From: Flavobacterium branchiophilum NBRC 15030 = ATCC 35035
GTDB taxonomy: Bacteria; Bacteroidota; Bacteroidia; Flavobacteriales; Flavobacteriaceae
NCBI RefSeq assembly: GCF_002217205.1
Contig: NZ_MUGT01000053.1
Location: 549-39,304 of the forward strand
DNA: 38,756 bases
Direction: 5' to 3'
The notes beneath the pieces were generated by a model. It did no database searches. It was not told the DNA's origin and was given only the letters and a program-made list of their open reading frames with translations. Below, one piece after another: positions 29,593-38,695 of this stretch; the stretch's first letter is position 1, and each line of letters starts with the position of its first letter. Both the position numbers and the translations under genes were made by a program.

Positions 29593-29769
29593 GATGATGT
29601 AGGAACATTACAGGGCGATGCTATTATAATGGCAAACTTCAACGTAAATCCTAAAGCATTACAAGTTACCCAATGGGGAGAATATTACGCAAAAGCGATA
29701 TGGCTTGAGCAGTGGAGGTTAAAAAACCAAGCAGAAATGTTTAAAAACCTGTTTGGTGGTAACGAATAA
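29566..29769 (+). CDS. Frameshift extension of the tail assembly chaperone (GT-like)
   Basis: After a -1 slip at A AAA AAC, translation continues CTT GTA GCC CGT, giving KKLVARLQNGGDDVGTLQG and a further helical segment (QWGEYYAKAIWLEQWRLKNQAEMFKNLFGGNE). The fused protein would be about 175 residues (108 + 67). In tailed phages this rare longer product is incorporated in the chaperone complex on the tape measure. An internal ATG at 29629 could allow a separate shorter protein. The open frame across the junction supports the frameshift. Confidence 0.75.
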   Translation, partial: LVARLQNGGDDVGTLQGDAIIMANFNVNPKALQVTQWGEYYAKAIWLEQWRLKNQAEMFKNLFGGNE

Positions 29770-29937
29770 CTAACATTCGTTATCCTTATTGATACGGTTA
29801 CCCAAATTGATTAAGGCATAAAAAAACCATCCTCCACCAACTATTCCAAAGATAACTGGGGAAAATAAAGCAGAAAGAATCAAACTACCAACTAAAGCAT
29901 AAAACAAGGGCTTTGGAGTGTATGTATATTTTTTCAT
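29770..29937 (-). CDS. Small membrane protein on the opposite strand in the tail operon
   Basis: The 55-residue protein MKKYTYTPKPLFYALVGSLI has a hydrophobic core (LFYALVGSLILSALF, then IFGIVGGGWFFYALINL), probably two membrane helices, and a polar tail (NRINKDNEC). It is the only minus-strand gene in the plus-strand late tail region. A TACATTTG -7 box sits 28 bp before its start. A constitutively expressed small membrane protein in a prophage's tail operon suggests a moron, for example a superinfection exclusion factor. The function is a guess. Confidence 0.65.
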   Translation of the reverse strand: MKKYTYTPKPLFYALVGSLILSALFSPVIFGIVGGGWFFYALINLGNRINKDNEC

Positions 29938-29964
29938 ATAAAAGGTTTAGTGTCAATGACAATG

Positions 29965-29972
29965 CAAATGTA
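29965..29972 (-). promoter_or_regulatory. -7 box of the minus-strand membrane gene
   Basis: On the minus strand the sequence reads TACATTTG (plus-strand CAAATGTA), the exact TAnnTTTG pattern. No clear TTG element lies 19-21 nt upstream, so the call rests on the -7 box and gene position. Confidence 0.5.
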
Positions 29973-29980
29973 TAAAAAAA

Positions 29981-32341
29981 ATGGATGCAGTTAATTTTAA
30001 TTTGAATTTTACAACCAATGGAGGTGCTATTTTTGCCACCCTCAACACTGGGCTGGATAAAGTTCAAAATAATGTAACCAAAACCACTAAAGTATTTGGA
30101 GATTGTTATAAAGCACTACTAGCAGTTGACCTTGCCTCGCAGGGAATTGCACAATTGAGCCAAATGCTGGACGGTGTTATTGCTCCGGGTATTGCTTTAA
30201 ATACTCAAATGGCAGATTTAAGTGCCATAACCGGCCTTACTGGTGCGGGTTTAAAAGAAATAGAAAAGGCGGCACGTGATAGTGCTAAAACCTTTGGAAC
30301 GGATGCAAGCCAAAATGTAAACTCCTATAAATTGATACTTTCGCAATTGTCTCCAGAGATTGCCAAAAGTTCGGAGGCAATGAAATTGATGGGCAATCAT
30401 GTAAACATTTTGTCTAAAACAATGGGCGGCGACACCGTGGCGGCAACGGAGGTTCTAACAACGGCGATGAATCAATACGGCGTAAATTTAGACAATCCAA
30501 TTCAAGCCAGTAAAACAATGGCCGACATGATGAATGTTATGGCAGCGGGTGCAAAAGAAGGATCGGCAGAACTTCCGCAAATAAAACAAGCATTGGAACA
30601 AGTCGGAATGGTTGCCAAAACCACAGGTGTTTCGTTTGTGGCTACCAACGCTGCTATTCAAATGTTAGATAAAGCAGGAAAAAAAGGTTCGGAAGGCGGG
30701 GTAGCATTACGAAATGTTTTAACAACACTTTCGGAAGGGCGGTTTGCCAGCAAAGATGCCACCATAGGTTTACAACAAATGGGCATTAGTACTGAAAAAC
30801 TTGCCGATGCGAGTATTCCATTAACAGACCGTTTACGGATGTTAAAACCTGTTATGCAGGATACAGCATTGATGACTAAAGTGTTTGGCAAAGAAAACAT
30901 GGCAGCTTCTATTGCCTTAATCCAAAGTGCGGACGAACAGGACGCATTGGCAAAAAAGATTACAGGAACAAATACTGCAGTCGAGCAGGCCAATACAGTA
31001 ATGGGTAGTTATCAGGAGCGAATGAATAGAGCAACTGCAATAGTGAACGACTGGAAAGTTAGTATTTTTAATGCTACTCAGGCCTACGTTCCTTACCTAA
31101 AACACTTTATGACTGGGATTACAACTTTGGGCGAATCAGCAAGTGGTTATATGGCTTTAAAATCTACTTTAGAGGCACTTCTACCAAAATTATTTACCAA
31201 AACTATAGCAACCGAAGCCGACACATTGGCAACGGCAGAAAGTACGGCAGTAACTGGAGGTAGTAGTATTATAAATAGAATTTATGCAGCAACTCTCGGA
31301 AGTATTACCAGAGCGACATTAAGTGCAACAATGGCACAAATTGGGTTGAATTTGGCAATGTTGGCCAGTCCCGTTGGTTTGGTTGTTATTGGATTAATGG
31401 CCCTGGTAGGAACGTTCGTTTATTTATGGAATACCTCCAAACGTTTTAGAGAAATTCTATTCGGTATTTGGGAAGCGGCAAAAGCAGTTTTTAACAATAT
31501 TGGTGTGTTTATTAAGCGAGTTTGGGATATGGTAGTAAAACCAATTATAATGGGGTATTACACTTTTTACAAATTTGTTTTTACAAAAGTATGGGAGTTC
31601 ATAAAATGGGTTTTCAATGGTATTGCCGCCGTTTTCGTTTGGCTTTATCGGCAGGCGGTTGCTGTATTTACAACTGTAAAAGATTTTGTAGTAGGTATTT
31701 TCAAAGGAATAGTTGCACAGGTTGGCATCGCCTTGAGTGTTGTAAGTTCTTTTTTTAGTGGTTTATGGGAGTGGTTTAGCGGTGTGTTTTCGGGGTTTGC
31801 AAAGTTTATAGACCAGTGGCTTATTCAACCTATTAAAAACGCCTTTGGAGGTATTTGGGATTGGATAGTCGGACTTTTTGACAAGATTATGGATAAACTA
31901 ACCGGAGTATTTGCACCAATTAAGAAATTCTTGAAAACACTTTTTTCGAGTGAAGGAATGACCGATGTAAAGGCGGCCTATAAAGACGGTGAGAAAAAAG
32001 GAACAGCAAGTTATGATGCTGACCAAGCCAAAAAAGAAAAAAACCATAAGGTTGAAGTGGTTACAAAACCCGAATCCAAAATAGCTAAAAATATCTTTGA
32101 TGTTACAAAAGGTTTTCAAAATAGTGCAATTCCTCCCACCAAATCCATTGCTGGTGTAGGAGCAAAAGATAAAAAGGAAGGTTCTGGAGGTTCGGGTTCA
32201 AGAAGTATAACCATTGGTAAATTAATCGAAAACATGAACTTACATTTTAATGGAACGGTTAAGGAGAGTAAAGAGAGTATCAAACAATCTATAACGGAGG
32301 TTTTATTAACTGCCGTAAATGATGTAAATCTTGTAAACTAA
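29981..32341 (+). CDS. Tail tape measure protein
   Basis: The 786-residue protein follows the TP901-type tape measure core: NTQMADLSAITGLTGAGLKEIEKAARDSAKTFG, VAATEVLTTAMNQYG, and KQALEQVGMVAKTTGVSFVATNAAIQML. A central hydrophobic region (GLNLAMLASPVGLVVIGLMAL, about 457-477) and aromatic amphipathic segments follow. The C-terminal quarter is Gly/Ser/Lys-rich. It fixes tail length and passes through the cell envelope at DNA injection. Overlaps the next gene by one base. Confidence 0.92.
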   Translation: MDAVNFNLNFTTNGGAIFATLNTGLDKVQNNVTKTTKVFGDCYKALLAVDLASQGIAQLSQMLDGVIAPGIALNTQMADLSAITGLTGAGLKEIEKAARDSAKTFGTDASQNVNSYKLILSQLSPEIAKSSEAMKLMGNHVNILSKTMGGDTVAATEVLTTAMNQYGVNLDNPIQASKTMADMMNVMAAGAKEGSAELPQIKQALEQVGMVAKTTGVSFVATNAAIQMLDKAGKKGSEGGVALRNVLTTLSEGRFASKDATIGLQQMGISTEKLADASIPLTDRLRMLKPVMQDTALMTKVFGKENMAASIALIQSADEQDALAKKITGTNTAVEQANTVMGSYQERMNRATAIVNDWKVSIFNATQAYVPYLKHFMTGITTLGESASGYMALKSTLEALLPKLFTKTIATEADTLATAESTAVTGGSSIINRIYAATLGSITRATLSATMAQIGLNLAMLASPVGLVVIGLMALVGTFVYLWNTSKRFREILFGIWEAAKAVFNNIGVFIKRVWDMVVKPIIMGYYTFYKFVFTKVWEFIKWVFNGIAAVFVWLYRQAVAVFTTVKDFVVGIFKGIVAQVGIALSVVSSFFSGLWEWFSGVFSGFAKFIDQWLIQPIKNAFGGIWDWIVGLFDKIMDKLTGVFAPIKKFLKTLFSSEGMTDVKAAYKDGEKKGTASYDADQAKKEKNHKVEVVTKPESKIAKNIFDVTKGFQNSAIPPTKSIAGVGAKDKKEGSGGSGSRSITIGKLIENMNLHFNGTVKESKESIKQSITEVLLTAVNDVNLVN

Positions 32342-32883
32342 TGGAGTTCTTTTTTGGGTTAATAACGGCAAAACCTTTTGATGTAAAAAATCAAGACATT
32401 AAACTTAATGGTTCCGATTGGATAGGTGTTCCCACGCTTACAAGTTTGGCTTTTGAATATAAAGACAAACGTGTTGAACTACACGAATGTATTATCACTA
32501 TAAATCAAGAAAAGAATATTGTAACTACACCATTACAAGGGCGAGATGGTACAATAAAAGAATATATAAGTGATGGCGATTATACCATTTCAATTGATGC
32601 GGCAGTATGTAGTTATGTCATTAATCAAAATGGAGATGCAGATTATACAGAAAGCCATACTTATCCAATTACCCAATTGCAGGAATTAATTAGTTTTTTA
32701 AAAATAAAGGATACACTTAAAGTACAAAGTGATTTTTTAACCCTATTTGGAGTAACCGATGCCGTTGTAAAAAGTTATGGAATGGTACAAGAAACCCATA
32801 GTAATAGACAGTCTTTCCAAATTCAAATGTTGAGTGATACTGCTTATGAAATTAAAATAAAACAAGATGCTACGATTATCTAG
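32341..32883 (+). CDS. DUF6046-like baseplate/tail protein
   Basis: The 180-residue protein starts MEFFFGLITAKPFDVKNQD. The segment VELHECIITINQEKNIVTTPLQGRDGTIKEYI resembles a Bacteroidota phage family (DUF6046, from memory) that lies after the tape measure gene and may take the place of the Mu gp43 (N) protein. The end TAYEIKIKQDATII overlaps the next gene by 17 bp. It is probably part of the tail tip or hub assembly. Confidence 0.6.
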   Translation: MEFFFGLITAKPFDVKNQDIKLNGSDWIGVPTLTSLAFEYKDKRVELHECIITINQEKNIVTTPLQGRDGTIKEYISDGDYTISIDAAVCSYVINQNGDADYTESHTYPITQLQELISFLKIKDTLKVQSDFLTLFGVTDAVVKSYGMVQETHSNRQSFQIQMLSDTAYEIKIKQDATII

Positions 32884-33841
32884 TGAGGTTGAAATTCAAG
32901 GTTCAAAAACGTGGATTTTTCATGAGTTGGCGAGCTGTTCTATTATTGAGGATGTAGCAACTCTTACTGATACTTGCGAATTGTTATTGCCTAAAAAAGT
33001 AAAATGGGAAGGAGCTGAGGGTTTTAGTTTACCCATAAAAAGGGGGGATAAAATAATAGTAAAATTAGGTTATGATGACAATTTAAAAACTCGATTTGTA
33101 GGCTATATAAGAACGATTGACAATAAAAACCCTGTAAAAATTCTTTGCGAAGATGGAATGTTTTTATTAAAAACTACCCAAACAAAAAAGAAAGGATACA
33201 AAAACACAACTCTAAAACAAGTAATAACTGATTTATTAGAAGGTACTGGAATACAAGTTCAACTGGTTGATGAGGATATTGAGTTACGACACTATCGAAT
33301 TTTAAAAGATACTGTGGCCGAGGAATTGAACGAAATGAAAAGCACATACGGATTACGGGCCTATTTTAGAACTGTTAATGATGTATCAAAGTTATATGTA
33401 GGTCTTGGTTATCCTTTTGACGATAGGCGAAACGAAAGTTTTATTTATGGTAAAAATTTAATTAGTGAGGATTTTGTTTACCGAATTGCTGAGGATGTGA
33501 AAATAAAAGTGAAAGCCATTTCAATTGATAGCAAGAATAAAAGATTTGAACTTGAGGTTGGAGATAAAGACGGAGAGGTTTACACGATATTTCACGACAA
33601 TTTAACCCCAGAAGGATTAAGATTGTTTGCAGAATCTGAATTGAAACGCTTTAAAACAACAGGATTTAAAGGAAGTTTTGAAACTTTTGGGGAGCCATTT
33701 GTGAGCAAATGTGATATAACTCGTGTGGAGGCATCAGATAATAATAAGGGAAATTTTTTAAACAAAAAAGTAGAAACAAGTTCTGGAATGAATGGCTTTC
33801 GCCAAAAAATAGAAATTGGACAACCATTGAAAGTAGAATAA
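32867..33841 (+). CDS. Baseplate hub protein (gpD/gp44-like)
   Basis: The 324-residue protein has the gpD-family order: beta-rich start (SEVEIQGSKTWIFHELASCSI), RGDKIIVKLGYDDNLKTRFVGYI, an insert domain (TLKQVITDLLEGTGIQVQLVDED), then AYFRTVNDVSKLYVGLGYPF and LFAESELKRFKTTGFKGSFETFGEPFVSKC in the C-terminal half. Such hubs connect tail tube and spike (T4 gp27-like). It follows the DUF6046-like protein and precedes the spike. Confidence 0.8.
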   Translation: MLRLSSEVEIQGSKTWIFHELASCSIIEDVATLTDTCELLLPKKVKWEGAEGFSLPIKRGDKIIVKLGYDDNLKTRFVGYIRTIDNKNPVKILCEDGMFLLKTTQTKKKGYKNTTLKQVITDLLEGTGIQVQLVDEDIELRHYRILKDTVAEELNEMKSTYGLRAYFRTVNDVSKLYVGLGYPFDDRRNESFIYGKNLISEDFVYRIAEDVKIKVKAISIDSKNKRFELEVGDKDGEVYTIFHDNLTPEGLRLFAESELKRFKTTGFKGSFETFGEPFVSKCDITRVEASDNNKGNFLNKKVETSSGMNGFRQKIEIGQPLKVE

Positions 33842-34357
33842 ATGATACAGGAAGAAAACATAGCTGGTGCAATAAAGGCATTGACAAAATTAAGTGATCA
33901 GATTTATGCAAAAGTATGTAGAGTTCTTGCGATAAACGAAACTGAAAAAACAGTCGATGTAAAACCGATTGACGATTCGGCAGAAATATTTGATGTTCGG
34001 TTGCAGGCTGATAGCGAAACAGGAGGCTTGGTTTTGTTTCCCAAAAAAGGAAGTGCCGTTTTGGTTGTTTTTATTAATAAAAATAATGCGGCAGTTATCA
34101 ATACCAGTGAGATTGAAAAATTAGATTTAGTAATTGAAGGTGTCAATCTTCAAATAGATAAAGACGGTTTTTTATTGAAAAAAGAAAATGAAACATTAAA
34201 AATATTAATGGCAGATTTGATTAAGGCAATTCAAAATATAAGTTTTTCGGTAATTACAAATGGTAGTGCAACTACACAGGCAGGAACAACTCAAGCAATG
34301 ATAAATTTAGCCCAATTTCAGTCCATCGAAACAAGGTTTAATCAGTTTTTAAAATAG
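33842..34357 (+). CDS. Baseplate spike protein (gpV/gp45-like)
   Basis: The 171-residue protein MIQEENIAGAIKALTKLSDQ has an OB-fold-like region (YAKVCRVLAINETEKTVDVKPID, then GGLVLFPKKGSAVLVVFINKNNAAV) and a beta-helical C-terminal part (LVIEGVNLQIDKDGFLLKKENETL). This is the layout of central spike proteins that pierce the outer membrane. It starts directly at the hub stop. Confidence 0.75.
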   Translation: MIQEENIAGAIKALTKLSDQIYAKVCRVLAINETEKTVDVKPIDDSAEIFDVRLQADSETGGLVLFPKKGSAVLVVFINKNNAAVINTSEIEKLDLVIEGVNLQIDKDGFLLKKENETLKILMADLIKAIQNISFSVITNGSATTQAGTTQAMINLAQFQSIETRFNQFLK

Positions 34358-34366
34358 GTTTAAATT

Positions 34367-34657
34367 ATGGTAGATGTTATTTTAGATCATGATCAAGATA
34401 TTAAAATTGATAATGGAGATTTTGTTTTGGGTGATTCGACTTATCAGCATGTTGAACTTATGTTTATTAGTACTCCAGGTGATTGGAAAGAACACATTGA
34501 GACTGGCATTGCAATTGAACGAGCTGCACATGGTAACGTAGATCGTTTTTTGGATAGAACTATTCGGGTACAACTGGAGGCAGACGGTTTTAAGACTTCA
34601 AATTTACAAATAAGCCCTTTGGGTATTTCAATCAACGGAAATTATGACCGATTATAA
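34367..34657 (+). CDS. Baseplate wedge protein (gp25/gpW/gp46-like)
   Basis: The 96-residue protein starts MVDVILDHDQDIKIDNGDFVLGDSTYQHVEL. It has the gp25-like pattern of small wedge proteins: an ID-x-GDF start, then GDWKEHIETGIAIERAAHGN and a C-terminal strand pair. It overlaps the LysM-like gene by 14 bp. Confidence 0.72.
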   Translation: MVDVILDHDQDIKIDNGDFVLGDSTYQHVELMFISTPGDWKEHIETGIAIERAAHGNVDRFLDRTIRVQLEADGFKTSNLQISPLGISINGNYDRL

Positions 34658-34922
34658 AGTTTATGAAAATCAAACATTATTAGATGTTTCGAGTCATGTA
34701 TATGGTCGAGCAGATGTTGCAATAGACTTGGCCATACTTAATAATATTGCTTTGCATGAACACTTGAGGCCAGGCCAAGTGATCAAAATGATAAACGTTC
34801 CCATTCGTACACTAGTTATTAGGGCTATCGAAAGTAGAAAGATAATACCTTCTACGGGGCATAAAACAGAAAATGATGTAGATAATTTAGGTTTTCCTAA
34901 TGAATTTGTAATACAATTTTAA
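34644..34922 (+). CDS. LysM-like tail protein (gpX-like)
   Basis: The 92-residue protein has a LysM-like domain at residues 1-50 (YKVYENQTLLDVSSHVYGRADVAIDLAILN, then LRPGQVIKMI). In Mu-like and P2-like phages small LysM proteins such as gpX sit near the baseplate and glue tail parts or touch peptidoglycan. The C-terminal half is short and mainly polar. Confidence 0.75.
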   Translation: MTDYKVYENQTLLDVSSHVYGRADVAIDLAILNNIALHEHLRPGQVIKMINVPIRTLVIRAIESRKIIPSTGHKTENDVDNLGFPNEFVIQF

Positions 34923-34927
34923 AAAAT

Positions 34928-35797
34928 ATGGCTAGAACAATTGAAGAAATACAACAAAGCATTTTGGTTGCAAAGACAGAATCAAGTAACCTGAGTTCTC
35001 TTGAAATATTGACAGCTCAAGAACAGTCTATAACCGATTTGAATAGCACAAGTAAATTATCTATTTGGCGATTATGGATTTGGATATTTTCTTATGTATT
35101 GATGGTTCACGAAAAAATAGTAGAAACAAATGCGGCAAATAGCCGTCCACATACCATAAAATGGTATAGAGACCAGTGTTTGAACTATTTAGATGGGCTT
35201 TCATTAACTTGGCAAAACGGGCAGTTTATGTATGATTTGACTGGTATTACTGATGTAGAAACAAGACAAATCATTAGCAGATGTGCCGTTTTAGAGAGTA
35301 ATAATGGAGCGCTAGTTGTTAAAGTAGCGAGGTTTTTAGACGGCACACTTCAACCGCTCAATGATGGGCAATTGGTTAGGTTTAAAACCTATATGAATCA
35401 AATAAAAGATGCTGGCAATCGAATCAGATTTGTTAATAAAAATGCAGATTTTTTGAAAATTGGTTTAACGGTATATGTAGATCCGCTAATAATTGATCTG
35501 CAAACAGGGCAATTATTAAACCAGCAAACTCAAGCGGTGTTTCCTGTAAAAAATGCTATTACTACCTATATTCAAAATTTAGAGTTCAATGGGGCTTTTG
35601 TCAAAGAATATTTTAGGGACGAATTGCAAAAGGCCATTGGTGTGAAGCTACCATTGATAGACGTTTTACAAAGCCAATATGCCGGCTTTGAGTTTCAGGA
35701 TGTTTTAGACTGGAGCATCCCAGAGAGTGGCTATTTTCAAGTTCAAGATTTGCATTTAAACATTATTTACAAGGCTTATGAATTGGGTAATTATTAA
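34928..35797 (+). CDS. Baseplate J-like wedge protein (gp47-like)
   Basis: The 289-residue protein MARTIEEIQQSILVAKTESS has the start of baseplate J proteins (R-x-I-x-E-I), IWRLWIWIFSYVLMVHEKI, ISRCAVLESNNGALVVKVA, VNKNADFLKIGLTVYVDPL and SIPESGYFQVQDLHLNIIYKAYEL at the end. It links the wedge to the receptor-binding parts. Its end overlaps the next gene by 20 bp. Confidence 0.75.
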   Translation: MARTIEEIQQSILVAKTESSNLSSLEILTAQEQSITDLNSTSKLSIWRLWIWIFSYVLMVHEKIVETNAANSRPHTIKWYRDQCLNYLDGLSLTWQNGQFMYDLTGITDVETRQIISRCAVLESNNGALVVKVARFLDGTLQPLNDGQLVRFKTYMNQIKDAGNRIRFVNKNADFLKIGLTVYVDPLIIDLQTGQLLNQQTQAVFPVKNAITTYIQNLEFNGAFVKEYFRDELQKAIGVKLPLIDVLQSQYAGFEFQDVLDWSIPESGYFQVQDLHLNIIYKAYELGNY

Positions 35798-36269
35798 TTT
35801 TTATGAGCTGGTTGTTATTTTATTGCCCCTGGTATTAAGAAAACCAAAAGCGATAGCTTTTTTGAAAATATTGATATTGCCGCTTCACGAGCTTTATACT
35901 CGTACACTATACCAAATGCAGCATACGTGTCAGGTTATGTATCTTGAAAAAGTGTTGAATGAGTATTACCACATTTCGGGTTATAACGCCTCTGAGCATG
36001 AGGCGACTAAAAAAATTAAAATAATAGACGAATATTATCCACCAGAGTGTTACCTGTTTTTAGAACAGGAGGATATTGCCTCTATTGAATATGACAATGA
36101 GGTACTATGGCTTGATGAAGACAACGTTTTTTTGACTGATGATCAAGTGTATTATGATTTTGTGGTTTTGCTACCTATAGGGTTATTGTTTGAACAACGG
36201 CAATTGATAGAATTAGTTAATTATTTTAAACTGGCTGGCAAAAAGTGGTACTTTAAGTATGATTTATAA
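35778..36269 (+). CDS. Tail protein after gpJ, gp48/gpI-position, family unknown
   Basis: The 163-residue protein MNWVIINFYELVVILLPLVL has a hydrophobic N-terminal stretch and then a basic region (RKPKAIAFLKILILPLHELYTRTLYQMQHTCQVMYLEKVLNE) that I associate with a Bacteroidota phage family in the position of Mu gp48 (tail protein I). The C-terminal half is acidic. The start overlaps gpJ-like by 20 bp; a later internal start is possible since the first part looks hydrophobic. Confidence 0.6.
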   Translation: MNWVIINFYELVVILLPLVLRKPKAIAFLKILILPLHELYTRTLYQMQHTCQVMYLEKVLNEYYHISGYNASEHEATKKIKIIDEYYPPECYLFLEQEDIASIEYDNEVLWLDEDNVFLTDDQVYYDFVVLLPIGLLFEQRQLIELVNYFKLAGKKWYFKYDL

Positions 36270-36306
36270 ATTATGAATGGAAGATAAATAGCTTAATTTT
36301 AGAATA

Positions 36307-36945
36307 ATGAAAATTATAAAAAACAACTCAAACTGGATAGAAATAAGAAGTGATTTGGATATTTTAGAAAGTTTTTTTCAGCCCATCGGACTGTTTATAA
36401 GCGACCATCCACGAGCAACAACTCAAATATTAATATCGAAAACGCCAACTAGTCAAGACGAGCAAGAAAGTATAGTTGTAGATGCAAGTTTGGTTACCAA
36501 CGTTGGTGGTGTGGCCTTTTCTGGCGACAGACAGGCACTAAAAAATGCCTTGGTATTGCTTTTTAGCGTTGGTGGGAGTGCTGGCAGCAACAGGAGCACA
36601 AAGATTGTAGATTCGGGAGTAGATGTAATTTGTGATAACATCAAAATACGTTTAAGCCCAACATCTATGAGGAGTTTAGAAATAGCTACTGTAGCGGGAA
36701 CTTTAAGCATGACAGGATCGGCAATATGTTGTTATAACTCGGCTGCCATGGTGTCTTCCACGTTTCAAAACAAAACGATAAATACCAATTATCAACTTAT
36801 TATTGGAGGTTGGTCTTTAGGCAATGCGGGCAATACACAGGAGGTTTTGATGTATGATGCTGCGGCAAAAAAAGCGTATAGAATTTCGCTTATTATTGGT
36901 GCAAGTTACTTGCAAAATCAAATAGTAGTAGAACGAATAAACTAA
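36307..36945 (+). CDS. Hypothetical tail protein
   Basis: The 212-residue protein MKIIKNNSNWIEIRSDLDIL has beta-rich segments and Gly/Ser/Ala-rich stretches (LLFSVGGSAGSNRSTK) with an ending YRISLIIGASYLQNQIVVERIN. No known domain is recognised. Placed between the baseplate and fibre genes, it is probably part of the tail fibre or baseplate periphery. Confidence 0.65.
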   Translation: MKIIKNNSNWIEIRSDLDILESFFQPIGLFISDHPRATTQILISKTPTSQDEQESIVVDASLVTNVGGVAFSGDRQALKNALVLLFSVGGSAGSNRSTKIVDSGVDVICDNIKIRLSPTSMRSLEIATVAGTLSMTGSAICCYNSAAMVSSTFQNKTINTNYQLIIGGWSLGNAGNTQEVLMYDAAAKKAYRISLIIGASYLQNQIVVERIN

Positions 36946-36957
36946 ATTTAGAGTGTT

Positions 36958-37869
36958 ATGAAAAAAATAGATTTCGATTTTACTGGGGGCTTTCCTCTGA
37001 AAAGCAAAACCCTCCACAATATGCAAGCGGCCTATTTTGAGGTGCTGCAAACAATTATTGAACATTTAGATTTGCCCGGCACAGGCCACTACATTATTGG
37101 CGGATGCCAAGCATTAGACCCTACCGGTATTACAAATGGTATGCTGTATATTGATGGCGATGTTTGCCCGTTTTTGGGTACGGCAACAGGAGGAGGAGCT
37201 ACTAAAATAAGTAAGATTATAACTACCGAAGAGGCAGCCTTTAAAAATGGGTTAAACCACACGGTGTATTATAACTATGTGGCCCTGGTAAATGACAATG
37301 GAACGGCATTAGCCGATTTTGAAAGGGTTCCTACGGTAAATGAAATCAAAACAAAGGAGGTTATTCTGGCCAATCAAATAGCTCAATGTAGTGAGGCCTT
37401 GAATATTATTTCTCAAAAAATGGTAACGATAGAGTCCAAGACAGCTGTTTTTATGGCTGGAGGTGGCATGGTTTTGTGGAACAAACCCGCAAATGAAATA
37501 CCACAGGGCTGGCAGGAAGTTGTCGACTGGCGTGGGCGAATGCCTGTTGGGGTTGATATTGCCGTGGATGGTTCTGGAGCTTTTATTAATCCAGAATTTT
37601 CGCCAATCAATAACGGTACTGGCCGAACGGGAGGTACAAAAACGCATGTACTTTCTATGGAAGAAATGCCAAAGCATAATCATAATGTGGCTGTTTTTGC
37701 CAACGGAAGTGCCAGCGGCAATGCCGATGGCCACCCAGATAACCAGATAGACCCAAACCGAAAAATAGCCAGCGATTATACCGGAGGGCAACCAGACGGC
37801 ACCACAAAAGCCTTCTCTGTTTTGAACCCCTACAGAACGGTTTACTTTATTGAATATACGGGTACTTAA
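36958..37869 (+). CDS. Tail fibre protein with collar-like C-terminus
   Basis: The 303-residue protein ends in the typical collar/receptor-binding domain: WNKPANEIPQGWQEVVDWRGRMPVGVD, GRTGGTKTHVLSMEEMPKHNHNVAVF and FSVLNPYRTVYFIEYTGT. This matches phage tail collar-like domains (pattern G-x-x-x-H-x-L-S-x-x-E-M-P-x-H-x-H then NPYRTVYFI). The N-terminal part (GFPLKSKTLHNMQAAYFEVLQTIIEHL) probably attaches to the baseplate. It would bind host surface receptors. Confidence 0.82.
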   Translation: MKKIDFDFTGGFPLKSKTLHNMQAAYFEVLQTIIEHLDLPGTGHYIIGGCQALDPTGITNGMLYIDGDVCPFLGTATGGGATKISKIITTEEAAFKNGLNHTVYYNYVALVNDNGTALADFERVPTVNEIKTKEVILANQIAQCSEALNIISQKMVTIESKTAVFMAGGGMVLWNKPANEIPQGWQEVVDWRGRMPVGVDIAVDGSGAFINPEFSPINNGTGRTGGTKTHVLSMEEMPKHNHNVAVFANGSASGNADGHPDNQIDPNRKIASDYTGGQPDGTTKAFSVLNPYRTVYFIEYTGT

Positions 37870-37880
37870 TCATATTTAAA

Positions 37881-38687
37881 ATGAATATAGAAGATATTGA
37901 AAACAAGGTAGATAGTTCAGAAAAACTAGCTGCCATACAAGGTAAACCAACTAAATATTATTTGTTTGCCAATGAATGGAACGCCCTAGTGCAATGGGCA
38001 AAAAACTTGACACTTTCGTGGGATGCCATCCAAAATAAGCCCACGAGCTTTACTCCAAGTGATCACCAGCACGACATTGAAGACATTCATTTTTTAGACG
38101 AAAAATTGAGCAACTGTTTTCCAAACCCAACGGGGTTAGCAACTGATTATTTAGACGGATTGGGCAGTGTAAAACCTTTTCCGACAAGCATGGCACCTAC
38201 ATCACACGGGCATACTATAAATAACATAACTGGATTACAAACCGCTTTGAACGGTAAGTTTCCAATCCCAACGGGCAATGAAAACCAATTGATTAAAGCA
38301 GACGGGCAATATATTGCTTACCTAAAACAATTAATTGCAACGATAGGCAACGATAGTTATAGCTCGTTCAAAAGTGTTTTTTTTAATACTACTACAATAA
38401 ACCTGACTTTGACTTATAATGCCTCTGGAGGTGCCAGACCCATGTGGGTAACAAACATTCCTTCGAGTTCGTCTGTTTATATTATGGCACAACTAACCTA
38501 TCCGACAGAGATACCAACTAACGGATTTTACAGGTATAACTTGATTTATGATTATTTTTTTGATGCTAATTTAGGGGTTAATTTAATAGCTTTTAGCCTC
38601 CTAAAAGTAGAACGAACAACGGGCAGTTTAAGCTATTTTACCAATGCAGACAGCTGGTATGCCAAATTAAATGTATATGTAAAATAA
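37881..38687 (+). CDS. Tail fibre protein with repeated H-H segments
   Basis: The 268-residue protein MNIEDIENKVDSSEKLAAIQ contains the fibre-type repeats SDHQHDIEDIHFLDEKL and TSHGHTINNITGLQTALNGKF, which form coiled or collagen-like shafts in phage fibres. The C-terminal 110 residues (YSSFKSVFFNTTTINLTLTY onward) are beta-rich and likely the receptor-binding head. It starts 12 bp after the collar-like fibre. Confidence 0.75.
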   Translation: MNIEDIENKVDSSEKLAAIQGKPTKYYLFANEWNALVQWAKNLTLSWDAIQNKPTSFTPSDHQHDIEDIHFLDEKLSNCFPNPTGLATDYLDGLGSVKPFPTSMAPTSHGHTINNITGLQTALNGKFPIPTGNENQLIKADGQYIAYLKQLIATIGNDSYSSFKSVFFNTTTINLTLTYNASGGARPMWVTNIPSSSSVYIMAQLTYPTEIPTNGFYRYNLIYDYFFDANLGVNLIAFSLLKVERTTGSLSYFTNADSWYAKLNVYVK

Positions 38688-38695
38688 ATAAAGAC

